Part shown: positions 15,370-23,129 of the stretch, in pieces
How the letters are laid out: each line of letters begins with the position of its first letter
Numbering within the stretch: position 1 is the stretch's first letter
Assembly (NCBI GenBank): GCA_036277115.1
Contig: DASUNM010000002.1
Location: forward strand, 62,001 to 126,000
Origin: Pyrinomonadaceae bacterium
GTDB taxonomy: Bacteria; Acidobacteriota; Blastocatellia; Pyrinomonadales; Pyrinomonadaceae
Direction of reading: 5' to 3'
DNA: 64,000 nt
The notes under the pieces: model-generated
Database searches by the model: none
Seen by the model: the letters and a program-made list of their open reading frames with translations, nothing else
What the model was told of the DNA's origin: nothing
Made by a program: the position numbers and the translations under genes

Positions 15370-15486
15370 TCATTCACACCGCGCTTCAGCGCAGTGACTG
15401 CGAAGTGGTGGCCTGACGGGAAACCGTTTAAACGGTTTCCGAACCTTGCTCTGGGGACCCACCGCGCTAAAGCGCGGTGTGAATGA
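15370..15486. repeat. Nested palindromic element, GTTTAAAC-core family, copy 2
   Basis: TCATTCACACCGCGC opens and GCGCGGTGTGAATGA closes the element. The core GGAAACCGTTTAAACGGTTTCC (22 bp, here split by convention at AAAC/GTTT) is perfect and lies at 15419-15440. Same order of parts as 9078-9197 and 20311-20436. It immediately precedes the chosen start of the hexapeptide protein gene. Confidence 0.87.
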
Positions 15487-15505
15487 CACTCGTAGCTCCT
15501 TCGTA

Positions 15506-15901
15506 TCACAATCCTTTCAGCGGTTGCCCCGCCGTGAACTCAACCAGATGTCCGTCGGGATCGCGCACCATCGTGAAGTAACCGACGACTCCGCCAATAT
15601 CCACCGGCGGCTCGACGAGAATGTTTTGCTGCCGCGCCAGTTCAGCAATGCGATCGACGTCTGCGCGCGACTCGCACTGAAATCCGAAATGATCGAGGCG
15701 GGCTTTCACCTCATCCTGCACCACGACCAGGACGAAGACGGGATCCTGCCCGGCAGGCGTCCTCGGTCCCAGCCAAACGTTGTGACGACCTTCCGGGCGA
15801 CGGTCGCGAACGATCGATAGGCCGCAAAGCGAAGTGTAGAAATCGATTGACCGTTCCAGGTCGCTACAGTTGATCGTGATGTGGGTCCAGCGCGGAGGCA
15901 T
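15506..15901 (-). CDS. VOC-family (glyoxalase/dioxygenase-like) protein
   Basis: 131 residues with the two beta-alpha-beta-beta-beta halves of the vicinal oxygen chelate fold. The first begins HITINCSDLERSIDFYTSLC, the second HFGFQCESRADVDRIAEL, and the protein closes FTMVRDPDGHLVEF. His7, the His of LDHFGF and the Glu of HLVEF are the expected metal ligands, so a divalent-metal enzyme is likely. Substrate cannot be told. Sits between two minus-strand genes with no tight coupling. Confidence 0.88.
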   Translation of the reverse strand: MPPRWTHITINCSDLERSIDFYTSLCGLSIVRDRRPEGRHNVWLGPRTPAGQDPVFVLVVVQDEVKARLDHFGFQCESRADVDRIAELARQQNILVEPPVDIGGVVGYFTMVRDPDGHLVEFTAGQPLKGL

Positions 15902-15935
15902 TAACTTTTCACGAAATAGAACTCACGGGCCCCCG

Positions 15936-17162
15936 TCAATAAGTCGTGGCCTGCTTAGTGGCGCGTACCTCGGTTTCCAGTTGCTCTTTATAGGAACTGA
16001 TTCGCTGCCAGACAAGAGTGGTTGAGGCTGGATCGCGTCGGGCTGCGTTCTCGATTTCTGTAATTTCGGAAAGCAGGCGTTGTCTTGCTTCCAGGAACCC
16101 GCGCATCATGATCGAAGCCAGGGTCTTACGATCATATTTCGCGGGAAGCTCCGGGAAACGAGCAAGCAACTCGTCCACAGTTTTACTGTCCACATCAATG
16201 GTAAGTTGTGACACTTCGCTTCTTGCGCGTCCAAGCATTGCCGCGGAATCTTGATCGGGAGCCTCCAGAATGTTTTTCAGTAAAAGCACGGCTCGGGTAA
16301 ATTGCAAACGACGGCCTGTTTGATTGCCGATTACCTGCAATGCTGTCGCAGCTTCTCCCTCGTAAGTCTCGTCATCGAATACCACCGTTCCGACTATGAT
16401 TTTGTTCGAGGGCTCTTCAGCAACATAACCTTGATTGGTTAAACGACGGCCGCGGTTCTCGTGGATCAAAGTGTCAGACGTGCCGCCGGGTTTCATCACC
16501 GGACGCGTGGCGGAGCCGTTGGTCGTTACACCGCTGCGGCCACGCTCTTTAGGCACATAAACATCCAGCGCGACAATGTTCTTGCTTGAAATATTTCGCA
16601 CGGTCAGGCGGTATGCACTTGTATCCGGTACCGGTGATAGAACTACGACTTCAACTGATTTGAGTTTATTAGTTACCACCGGCGCAAACGCCGGGCCCGG
16701 AGTTTCAACTTCGGGAACGAAGCGGACGACTTTAAGCGCGAGCGGCTTGAACCCAAGGGACTTCAGTTCATTGACTTCGATTTTCTCCCCTTCGCGCGCG
16801 AGGTATGAACCGATTGGTCTTTCCACCGGACCGTACTTTGGACCGGGCGCATCGGCCGGCTCAGAGTCGTCGAATACGCCTGCGATCTTGACTCTGGCCG
16901 CGTCGCCTTCCATGACCGCGCGGATCCGTATGCGCGTGAGCGGAGCGCCAGTTGGTTTGAAATCGGGAATGGGATCGGTCGTGCCCATTTCCATTACACC
17001 CCCAGAAGGAGCTTCGAATATGGGCGCGGGAATCCTTTTACGGCCGTCGAGTATCTCTATCGCAAGCTTCGGCTGGGCGGACTTTTCCTGAGCTGGATCA
17101 TGCGAACTGCCTAAGAATACCGCGGCTGCCAGGGTTAGGAGGATCAAGTGAAATCGAATCAT
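15936..17162 (-). CDS. Exported protein of unknown function, 408 residues
   Basis: A signal peptide is visible (MIRFHLILLTLAAAVFLGSS). The mature part holds beta-rich stretches (residues about 30-290: TRIRIRAVMEGDAARVKIAG, YRLTVRNISSKNIVALDVY) and a mostly helical C-terminal third with coiled-coil character (LLSEITEIENAARRD to KEQLETEVRATKQATTY). The segment SAYRLTVRNISSKNI resembles an FxLD/CARDB-like beta-sandwich. I do not recognise a characterised family. No cysteine lipobox is evident, so it is probably periplasmic. Confidence 0.8.
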   Translation of the reverse strand: MIRFHLILLTLAAAVFLGSSHDPAQEKSAQPKLAIEILDGRKRIPAPIFEAPSGGVMEMGTTDPIPDFKPTGAPLTRIRIRAVMEGDAARVKIAGVFDDSEPADAPGPKYGPVERPIGSYLAREGEKIEVNELKSLGFKPLALKVVRFVPEVETPGPAFAPVVTNKLKSVEVVVLSPVPDTSAYRLTVRNISSKNIVALDVYVPKERGRSGVTTNGSATRPVMKPGGTSDTLIHENRGRRLTNQGYVAEEPSNKIIVGTVVFDDETYEGEAATALQVIGNQTGRRLQFTRAVLLLKNILEAPDQDSAAMLGRARSEVSQLTIDVDSKTVDELLARFPELPAKYDRKTLASIMMRGFLEARQRLLSEITEIENAARRDPASTTLVWQRISSYKEQLETEVRATKQATTY

Positions 17163-17288
17163 GGTTTACCTCGATGTTGTTCCGAGTGGAAGTGGAAGGC
17201 TGCATATTTTATCCGGCGACGTTCAGCCTCAGATCAGGGTACGCCGGCGGCAGTATATTCGCTTTCGAGGTAAACAGAAGATTGAAAC

Positions 17289-18461
17289 CTAAGCGCCCGT
17301 CGCCGACGCTTTCATCGCCAGCTCGCCGTTCAGCTTCATGATCTCCAGAGTCATCTCAGCCGACGCGTACATGTCTTTCACGTCGAGCCACTCTTTCACG
17401 GTGTGGATGGCGCGCATGCCCGTGCCGAGGTTGGCGCACTCGATCCCTTTGCGATTGAAAACGTTTGCGTCGCAGCCGCCGCCCGACGCCATCGTTTTGA
17501 CGTCGAGACCCATGCGTTGCGCCGCTTTGAGAACGAGTTGAACTACATGCGATGCATCGGGAACGTCCATTGACGAGTATTCACGAACGACGTGAGCTTC
17601 AACGGATGCCTTCGTAGTTTTTCCGGCCACGGTGACTTCGTATCTGGCGGCGGCGTCTTCAAAGCACTTAGTCATGTGCGCGGTTTGCGCCTCGAGTTTT
17701 TCTTCGCTGTGCGAGCGGGCCTCGCCTTTCATGACGACCAGGTTCGGGGTGATGTTGGTCGCCATGCCGCCTTCGATTTGGCCGATGTTGGCAGTGGTCT
17801 CTTCATCGATGCGTCCGAGTTTCATTGCCGCGATGCCTTCAGCCGCAATCCTGATGGCCGAGATGCCTTCCTCGGGCGCGACGCCGGCGTGCGATTCGAG
17901 ACCGTGAATCCGGTACTCCATGTGATTGGCGGAAGGACCTTTAGTGAAAAGAAATCCGGGATCGTCGGAATCGAAAACAATTCCGTACTTGGCTTTGATC
18001 TTCGTTACATCAACATTCTTCGCGCCGAGCAACCCGACTTCTTCGCAGATGGAAAAGATCGCTTCGATAGGTGTGTGCGGAATGTTGTGGTCCTGGAGCG
18101 AGCGAATCACTTCGAGGATCACGGCGCAGCCACTCTTGTCGTCGCCGCCGAGCACCGTCGTGCCGTCCGTGCGAATGATGTCGCCTTCCACAATCGGCTT
18201 TACGCCTTCGCCGGGAACGACCGTGTCCATGTGCGCGCTCATCATGATCGGCTCGGCGCTGGCGATCGTCCCGGGAAACCGGGCAATCACATTGCCGCTG
18301 TTGCCGCCGACCTTCTCGCCCGCGTCGTCAATCTCGACCTGTGCGCCCATTTCTTCGCAGTACTTCTTGATGCGCTCGGCGATTTCGCGTTCCTTGCGCG
18401 AGTGACTGTCGATCTGCACGAACTCAAGCAGAAGATTTTTGATGCGTTCCTGGTTGATCAT
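17289..18461 (-). CDS. M20-family peptidase, PepT-like tripeptidase
   Basis: Zinc aminopeptidase of the M20 clan that probably releases N-terminal residues from short peptides in the cytoplasm. 390 residues. The metal-site residues are present in order: MSAHMDTVVPG (first His/Asp), VLGGDDKSGC (bridging Asp), SICEEVGLLGA (Glu-Glu), VFDSDDPG (Asp) and a late His in MRAIHTVKEW. The dimerisation domain lies between about 185 and 295. The pattern fits the PepT-like group rather than ArgE/DapE. No signal peptide. Confidence 0.92.
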   Translation of the reverse strand: MINQERIKNLLLEFVQIDSHSRKEREIAERIKKYCEEMGAQVEIDDAGEKVGGNSGNVIARFPGTIASAEPIMMSAHMDTVVPGEGVKPIVEGDIIRTDGTTVLGGDDKSGCAVILEVIRSLQDHNIPHTPIEAIFSICEEVGLLGAKNVDVTKIKAKYGIVFDSDDPGFLFTKGPSANHMEYRIHGLESHAGVAPEEGISAIRIAAEGIAAMKLGRIDEETTANIGQIEGGMATNITPNLVVMKGEARSHSEEKLEAQTAHMTKCFEDAAARYEVTVAGKTTKASVEAHVVREYSSMDVPDASHVVQLVLKAAQRMGLDVKTMASGGGCDANVFNRKGIECANLGTGMRAIHTVKEWLDVKDMYASAEMTLEIMKLNGELAMKASATGA

Positions 18462-18481
18462 CGGGCCTCCGCTACCGCAGT

Positions 18482-18553
18482 TTGAAGTTACAAGTTCCCA
18501 GTTTCAAGTCAACGCCGCGAACTTGAAACTCGAAACTTGGAACTTGGAACTTA
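18482..18553. repeat. Heptad-repeat inverted element (AAGTTCC type)
   Basis: The left arm is AAGTTAC/AAGTTCC/CAGTTTC/AAGTCAA; the right arm is ACTTGAA/ACTCGAA/ACTTGGA/ACTTGGA. Both have a 7-bp period and are complementary to each other. It lies between two minus-strand genes. Confidence 0.85.
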
Positions 18554-18589
18554 CTTGCGGTGCCGCAATCCTACTACACGAAGTGAGGT

Positions 18590-19309
18590 TCAGGAAATAC
18601 TGGCCCGCCACTGCTCGCCCTTTTGTGCTAATGCCTCCAGGGTGCGCTGCAGCTCATCACGTTTTGCGTTGAGCACGCTGGGCGCGGCATCGGCTTCCAC
18701 GTAGATCGGCGGCGCGATAATTACCCGAGCGCGGGTGAACGGTTTGGGTATCTGGGTCTGATCCCAGCTCTTGCGGATCTCCCAGGACTTCGCCGGCACG
18801 ATCACGAATGGCAGGACCGGTTGGCTGGCCTTTTTAGCTATCAACACGGCGCCCATTTTGGCGACGTGCCGCGGACCCTTCGGGCCATCGATCGTGAAGC
18901 CCGCGGGACAGCCCACCTGCAAGAGCCGGATCATCTCAATCGTCGCGCCCGTATGACCACGCGTGGAAGAGCCGCGCACGGTCCCGTAACCGAATCGCTT
19001 AATCAAACGCCCCGTGTATTCCGCGTCGAAGCTGCGTGAACTCATGACGACGATGCCGCGGTCGCGCCAGAAATACGTCGAAAGGAAAACGCCATTGTGC
19101 CAGGTGGTGTAGATGGGCAGTTGGCTGCCCGCCGATGCCGCTTCCAGGTTTTCCCAACCCTCGACCTCGAACTTCAAGGTCGAACCAAGCAGTTTCATGA
19201 CGGCATATAGCGTCAGCCCGATGGCGCGAATCATCATCCGTTCAAGGAACGAATATGAGGAGAGATCGGAAGGCGCATAAGCCCGTTCGATGTTAGCTAC
19301 AGACGGCAT
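18590..19309 (-). CDS. DUF374-type lysophospholipid acyltransferase
   Basis: About 239 residues from the ATG at 19309, which lies 2 bp after the stop of the preceding acyltransferase gene; a longer reading from 19375 would overlap that gene. An N-terminal hydrophobic segment precedes the acyltransferase core. The HX4D-like motif reads TWHNGVFLSTYFWRD, and the glycine-rich segment is GSSTRGHTG. KGPRHVAKMGAVLIAKKASQ matches the substrate loop of DUF374 proteins. It should transfer an acyl chain to a lipid at the inner membrane. Tight coupling with the LpxL-like gene suggests both work on lipid A or phospholipid. Confidence 0.9.
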   Translation of the reverse strand: MPSVANIERAYAPSDLSSYSFLERMMIRAIGLTLYAVMKLLGSTLKFEVEGWENLEAASAGSQLPIYTTWHNGVFLSTYFWRDRGIVVMSSRSFDAEYTGRLIKRFGYGTVRGSSTRGHTGATIEMIRLLQVGCPAGFTIDGPKGPRHVAKMGAVLIAKKASQPVLPFVIVPAKSWEIRKSWDQTQIPKPFTRARVIIAPPIYVEADAAPSVLNAKRDELQRTLEALAQKGEQWRASIS

Positions 19310-19311
19310 GC

Positions 19312-20259
19312 TCAACCATAAATTTCGCGTTCGCCAGGCGGGCGCGTTTTCCAGCGCCGATGGATCCAAAGCCATTGATCGGGATAACGGCGCACGTAAT
19401 CTTCAACGACACCGGTCATCGCCTGCGTGAGGCGGTGCACGTCTTCTGTCTCGTCGCTAGAACGATCGACGCGCAGCGGTTCACCGACCTGCACGACGAA
19501 CTTGCCGCGCGCCTTGTCCCACGGGGCGAATACCGGAAAGACGTCTGCCCCGGTTCGTAACGCTAGCTTCGCGACAATAAAAGTGGTGGCGGCTTTCACG
19601 CCGAAGTAGTCAACGAACACTGCTTCGCGATCGAGCGTGTTCAGATCGACGAGGATTCCCAGGGTGCCGCCGCTTTGCAGAATCTGAAGCATCTCGCGGG
19701 CGGCGTTCATCTTGTCGATCGTTCGGTTGCCGCGGCTCATGCGATACCGATCGACCAGCGCTTCAACCTTTGGGTTATCAATGCGCCGCACCAGAAAACT
19801 CAACGGCTGATCAAACAGCGAGAGGGCAAAACTCGACAACTCCCAGGCGCCAATGTGGCCGGTGAACAGAATCACCCCGCGCCCGGTTTCGCGTCCCGCC
19901 GCCAACCGCTCGAGACCATCGCAATCGACAAACTTGCGCCACGATTCCGGCGACTCTTTTCGAAGGTGGCTGAATACGCCTAACGCGCGGCCAAGATTCT
20001 CAAAACAACCGCGCAGAAGTTCTTCGCGTTCTTGCGGTGAGGCTTCGGGAAAAGCCAGCTCGAGATTCCGCCGGCCAGTCCGTCGCAGTTTGCCAAACGC
20101 GAGTCCGAAGCGCCCGAACGCTCGCCCCGCACGAATCGCGGACGACAACGGCAGCAGCGAAAAGAACCAGAGAATGGTTCGCGCCAGCCAGTATTCGAGA
20201 TTCGTTCGGATCTGTCCGTGTTTGGCCATGGAGACTGAAGACGGCGTAGTGTAGCGCAT
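19312..20259 (-). CDS. LpxL/HtrB-type lipid A acyltransferase
   Basis: Late acyltransferase of the LABLAT family, expected to add a secondary acyl chain to lipid A at the inner-membrane face. 315 residues; an in-frame Met ten codons later (20229) is an equally possible start. An N-terminal membrane anchor (TILWFFSLLPLSSAIRAG) is followed by the HX4E motif in GHIGAWELSSFALSLF. LVDLNTLDREAVFVDYFGVK and the C-terminal RYPDQWLWIHRRWKTRP are characteristic of the family. This links it to the lpx genes at 36.8-39 kb. Confidence 0.93.
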   Translation of the reverse strand: MRYTTPSSVSMAKHGQIRTNLEYWLARTILWFFSLLPLSSAIRAGRAFGRFGLAFGKLRRTGRRNLELAFPEASPQEREELLRGCFENLGRALGVFSHLRKESPESWRKFVDCDGLERLAAGRETGRGVILFTGHIGAWELSSFALSLFDQPLSFLVRRIDNPKVEALVDRYRMSRGNRTIDKMNAAREMLQILQSGGTLGILVDLNTLDREAVFVDYFGVKAATTFIVAKLALRTGADVFPVFAPWDKARGKFVVQVGEPLRVDRSSDETEDVHRLTQAMTGVVEDYVRRYPDQWLWIHRRWKTRPPGEREIYG

Positions 20260-20310
20260 CGAACTCGCGGGTTTATAATTCTCGGTGTCAGCCGCTGGTT
20301 CACTTTGAGT

Positions 20311-20436
20311 TTTCCATTCACACGGCTTTTAGCCCGGTGCGCACACCGCGGTTATGCAACCGGAAACCGTTTCAACGGATTCCTCCCGCCCTTGCGCTGC
20401 TGATCGCCGCGCTAAAGCGACGGCGAGAATGAGAAA
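20311..20436. repeat. Nested palindromic element, GTTTAAAC-core family, copy 3
   Basis: TTTCCATTC / GAATGAGAAA ends enclose CGGCTTTTAGCCCGG, a diverged core GGAAACCGTTTCAACGGATT and GCCGCGCTAAAGCGACGG. The core has lost perfect symmetry, unlike copies 1 and 2. It fills most of the divergent gap between the LpxL-like gene and the radical SAM gene. Confidence 0.83.
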
Positions 20437-20502
20437 TCCGATCAAGTCAACGACAGCTTCCCGTCCGCATCCGTCTGTATTAGACTTCGATTCGCGACCT
20501 CA

Positions 20503-21531
20503 ATGACCGGTAAAGCCAATCCCATTCGCCAGCTCACGCGCTTTGCGCTCGAAGGCATCCCCCAGGACGCTGTGTGTTCGGTGGACGTGACCAACCAGTG
20601 CAACCTGCGCTGTCATCATTGCTACTTCTTTGAGCACGAGCAGCCCGAAAATCTCGCCGTCGAGCGCTGGCGCGCATTCTTCGACAAGTTGAAAGCCGAA
20701 GGCTTCCCTTTTTTCTCATGCACCTGGGTCGGCGGCGAGCCATTGATGCGGCAGGAAATCATCGAGATGGGTTCGCGCTACTTTCGTCGCAACATGGTCG
20801 TGACGAACGGCACGATTCGCATTCCGGATTGGCCACATGTGAACTTTAAAGTGTCGGTTGACGGCGTCGAAGCCCGCCACGATCGTCTGCGTGGAGCGAA
20901 AACTTATCAGCGCATCAAGCGAATGATTCGCGACGCGGCCGAGCGCGGACTGCGCATTGGCATTGCTACCGTCCTGACACGCGAGAACGAGGGCGAGCTG
21001 GAACAGTTCGTCGAAGAATGGAAGAACGAACCGATCAACAGCGGCATCATTTTCGAGTTCTACACTTACATGCACGGCCAGCCTGAGGCCGACAAGCTTT
21101 GGCTGAACTATGAAGAGCGCGATCGCGTAATCGATCGCCTGCTCGCGATCAAAGCGAAGTATCCGGACCTGGTTGAGTGCACCACTCACGCGTTGGAACT
21201 GCTGCGTTCGGAAAACTGCCGCGCCGTGACGGACAATTGTCTGGCTGAGTCAAAGATGGCCTCGTGGGACGTGAGCGGCAATCGCAAAGAGAAGTGCATC
21301 CTGGGGCCCAAGGCCGATTGCGATCGCTGTGGCTGTGCCGTGCCGTTCTGGCTGCATTCATTCGAAGACATGAATCCGGAAACGATGGGCAAGATGTTTG
21401 GTCCCGCGGCCGGCAAGTACGTGAAATTCATTCGGCCGCTGAAGTACCTCCGCCGCAAGACTTCACGGCCCACTGCACCGCCCCCGTCCGTGCTGCATCA
21501 AATCTCGGCCGCCGAGCCTCACGATAATTAA
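20503..21531 (+). CDS. Radical SAM protein
   Basis: 342 residues. The [4Fe-4S] SAM motif is CNLRCHHCY with Cys33, Cys37 and Cys40, preceded by SVDVTNQ. GGEPLM is at about 78-83, in the usual glycine-rich position. KVSVDGVEARHDRLRG is the typical next strand-loop. The C-terminal region holds a cysteine cluster (CILGPKADCDRCGCAVPFWLH) that could bind a second cluster, as SPASM-like proteins do. The substrate is unknown. It is followed at 10 bp by a membrane glycosyltransferase-like gene, so a role in modifying an envelope lipid or glycan is plausible (inference). Confidence 0.92.
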   Translation: MTGKANPIRQLTRFALEGIPQDAVCSVDVTNQCNLRCHHCYFFEHEQPENLAVERWRAFFDKLKAEGFPFFSCTWVGGEPLMRQEIIEMGSRYFRRNMVVTNGTIRIPDWPHVNFKVSVDGVEARHDRLRGAKTYQRIKRMIRDAAERGLRIGIATVLTRENEGELEQFVEEWKNEPINSGIIFEFYTYMHGQPEADKLWLNYEERDRVIDRLLAIKAKYPDLVECTTHALELLRSENCRAVTDNCLAESKMASWDVSGNRKEKCILGPKADCDRCGCAVPFWLHSFEDMNPETMGKMFGPAAGKYVKFIRPLKYLRRKTSRPTAPPPSVLHQISAAEPHDN

Positions 21532-21541
21532 GCGCACTTCC

Positions 21542-23119
21542 GTGTCGCCCGCCTCAGACCATTCCGAAACGAATGCTTCCTTGCCGGCGTTCTGGAGTTC
21601 TTACCCTTACTGGGTGCCGCCGGCGTTGCTCGGCCTCGCGCTTGCCGTTGTTTACCTGAACCCGTTCATCGGCGATTGGGACGCGCTCGATTACACGATT
21701 GCGTCTTTAAATGGTGAGCCTTCGCCGATGGCTTTGGGGCGATCGCTTTTCACGCTTTTCAACTTCGCCCTGTACACCTTCGCACACAAAGTTTTCGGCG
21801 TCGGGCCTGAGAACGCTTACCTGCTTTTCAAATTCGCGGTGGTCGCGCAGGTGCCGCTGGCGATCGTTATGTGTTGGATTCTGGCGCGCGATCTGACGCG
21901 TTCGTTGTTAGCGGCGACGCTTGCCGGGCTGATGATCGCGGTGTGCCCGGTGGTCGTGCTTTACGGCAGTCAGGTAATGACCGAGGTGCCGTCGCTTTGG
22001 TTGTTGGCGGCAGCCTTGATCGTGCATCTACGCGGACTGAGAAGCGGGCGCCTGGGGCTGGTTTTAGCGGGCGCGGCACTGCTCGGATTGGCGGTAAATC
22101 TGCGCGAGACGAACGCATTCTATTTTCCGTGGCTCTTGTTCGCGCCGTTTGTTACTGGATGGAAACTCGATCGCCGAACGATTGGGATGGTCGCGTCTTC
22201 GCTGTTCGCATTCATTCTGTTCGCCGTCGGCCCATTCGCGTTGTGGTTCGCTTTGAGCGCGGGCTATCGCGCGCAGTGGCACATCTGGTTCGAATCGGGC
22301 CGCAGCGAAGCCGCACGTCATCCGCTGGGGCTCGCGAACCTGAAACCGTTTTTCGCGTTCTTCTTCCTCGTTTCGCCGGTTGTGTTCGCGAGCCTGCCGT
22401 TCGCATTCGTCAGCGAATGGCGCCGCCGGGGCTTGACGATCTTGCTGTTGGCGGCGGGCGTCGGTCTGCTCGCCAACGCGATACTGATTCTTAACTACAG
22501 CACGGTAATCAACTGGCGTTACTTCGTGACGGGTTTGCCGGCGATGGCGCCGCTCGCCGCGAACTATCTTCTAAATCTCGGAACAACGAAACTAAAGAGT
22601 CCGCGTTACGCCGTTGCGTCGATAACCACACTGATACTTGTCGTCGCGTTGACGATGGGCCTGCTAATGCGCGCGCGCATTTACGACTATCGCGAGCGGC
22701 TGGTCTTCGCCAGGGATTACATCGAACGATTGCGAATGTTGCCGAATGACGCGGTGGTGATGGCCGGGTTCGCTACCGTCGCGGTGACCTACTGGCGCGG
22801 CATCCGCGTGGGCCAGTGGATTCACATCGGCACCGGCGCCGGATTTCCCGCCGGCAGACTGCAACAGACAATCGAACAGCACTTGCGTTCCAATCAGCGC
22901 GTCTTCATTGACGTCGATCCGCGCTGGTGGCAGCCGTGCTCGTGGCAAAGCGGAGAGATACGCGAACTCGCTGTGATCGAGCCACACTTTCGCTTTCGTC
23001 AGCTAGCGCCGACGATTTTCGAGATACGTTTTCCGGATGACACTTCAGCGACAGATCGGCCGCATCTGGAAAAGTTGTTGCCTGAGAATCGTCCGGAAGA
23101 GGTTAAGAAGTGTTTTTGA
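21542..23119 (+). CDS. ArnT/GT39-like polytopic membrane glycosyltransferase
   Basis: 525 residues with a GTG start 10 bp after the radical SAM stop. About ten hydrophobic segments run from 20 to 380, followed by a short soluble C-terminal domain. The first external loop holds GDWDALDYTIASLNGEPSP, with acidic residues like those of GT-C enzymes (an Asp-Asp pair after the first helix). This fits a lipid-linked-sugar transferase or a related GT-C protein. No family-specific name can be given. It converges with the GGDEF-EAL gene, 10 bp apart. Confidence 0.85.
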   Translation: MSPASDHSETNASLPAFWSSYPYWVPPALLGLALAVVYLNPFIGDWDALDYTIASLNGEPSPMALGRSLFTLFNFALYTFAHKVFGVGPENAYLLFKFAVVAQVPLAIVMCWILARDLTRSLLAATLAGLMIAVCPVVVLYGSQVMTEVPSLWLLAAALIVHLRGLRSGRLGLVLAGAALLGLAVNLRETNAFYFPWLLFAPFVTGWKLDRRTIGMVASSLFAFILFAVGPFALWFALSAGYRAQWHIWFESGRSEAARHPLGLANLKPFFAFFFLVSPVVFASLPFAFVSEWRRRGLTILLLAAGVGLLANAILILNYSTVINWRYFVTGLPAMAPLAANYLLNLGTTKLKSPRYAVASITTLILVVALTMGLLMRARIYDYRERLVFARDYIERLRMLPNDAVVMAGFATVAVTYWRGIRVGQWIHIGTGAGFPAGRLQQTIEQHLRSNQRVFIDVDPRWWQPCSWQSGEIRELAVIEPHFRFRQLAPTIFEIRFPDDTSATDRPHLEKLLPENRPEEVKKCF

Positions 23120-23129
23120 GTGCGAACAA

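Noticed and set aside
15363-15509. N-terminal extension of the gamma-CA-like protein
   Set aside because: It is encoded by the nested palindromic element; the ATG at 15362 matches the family start.
17592-18485. Open frame opposite the PepT-like gene
   Set aside because: Mirrors the real gene codon for codon and has no recognisable feature.
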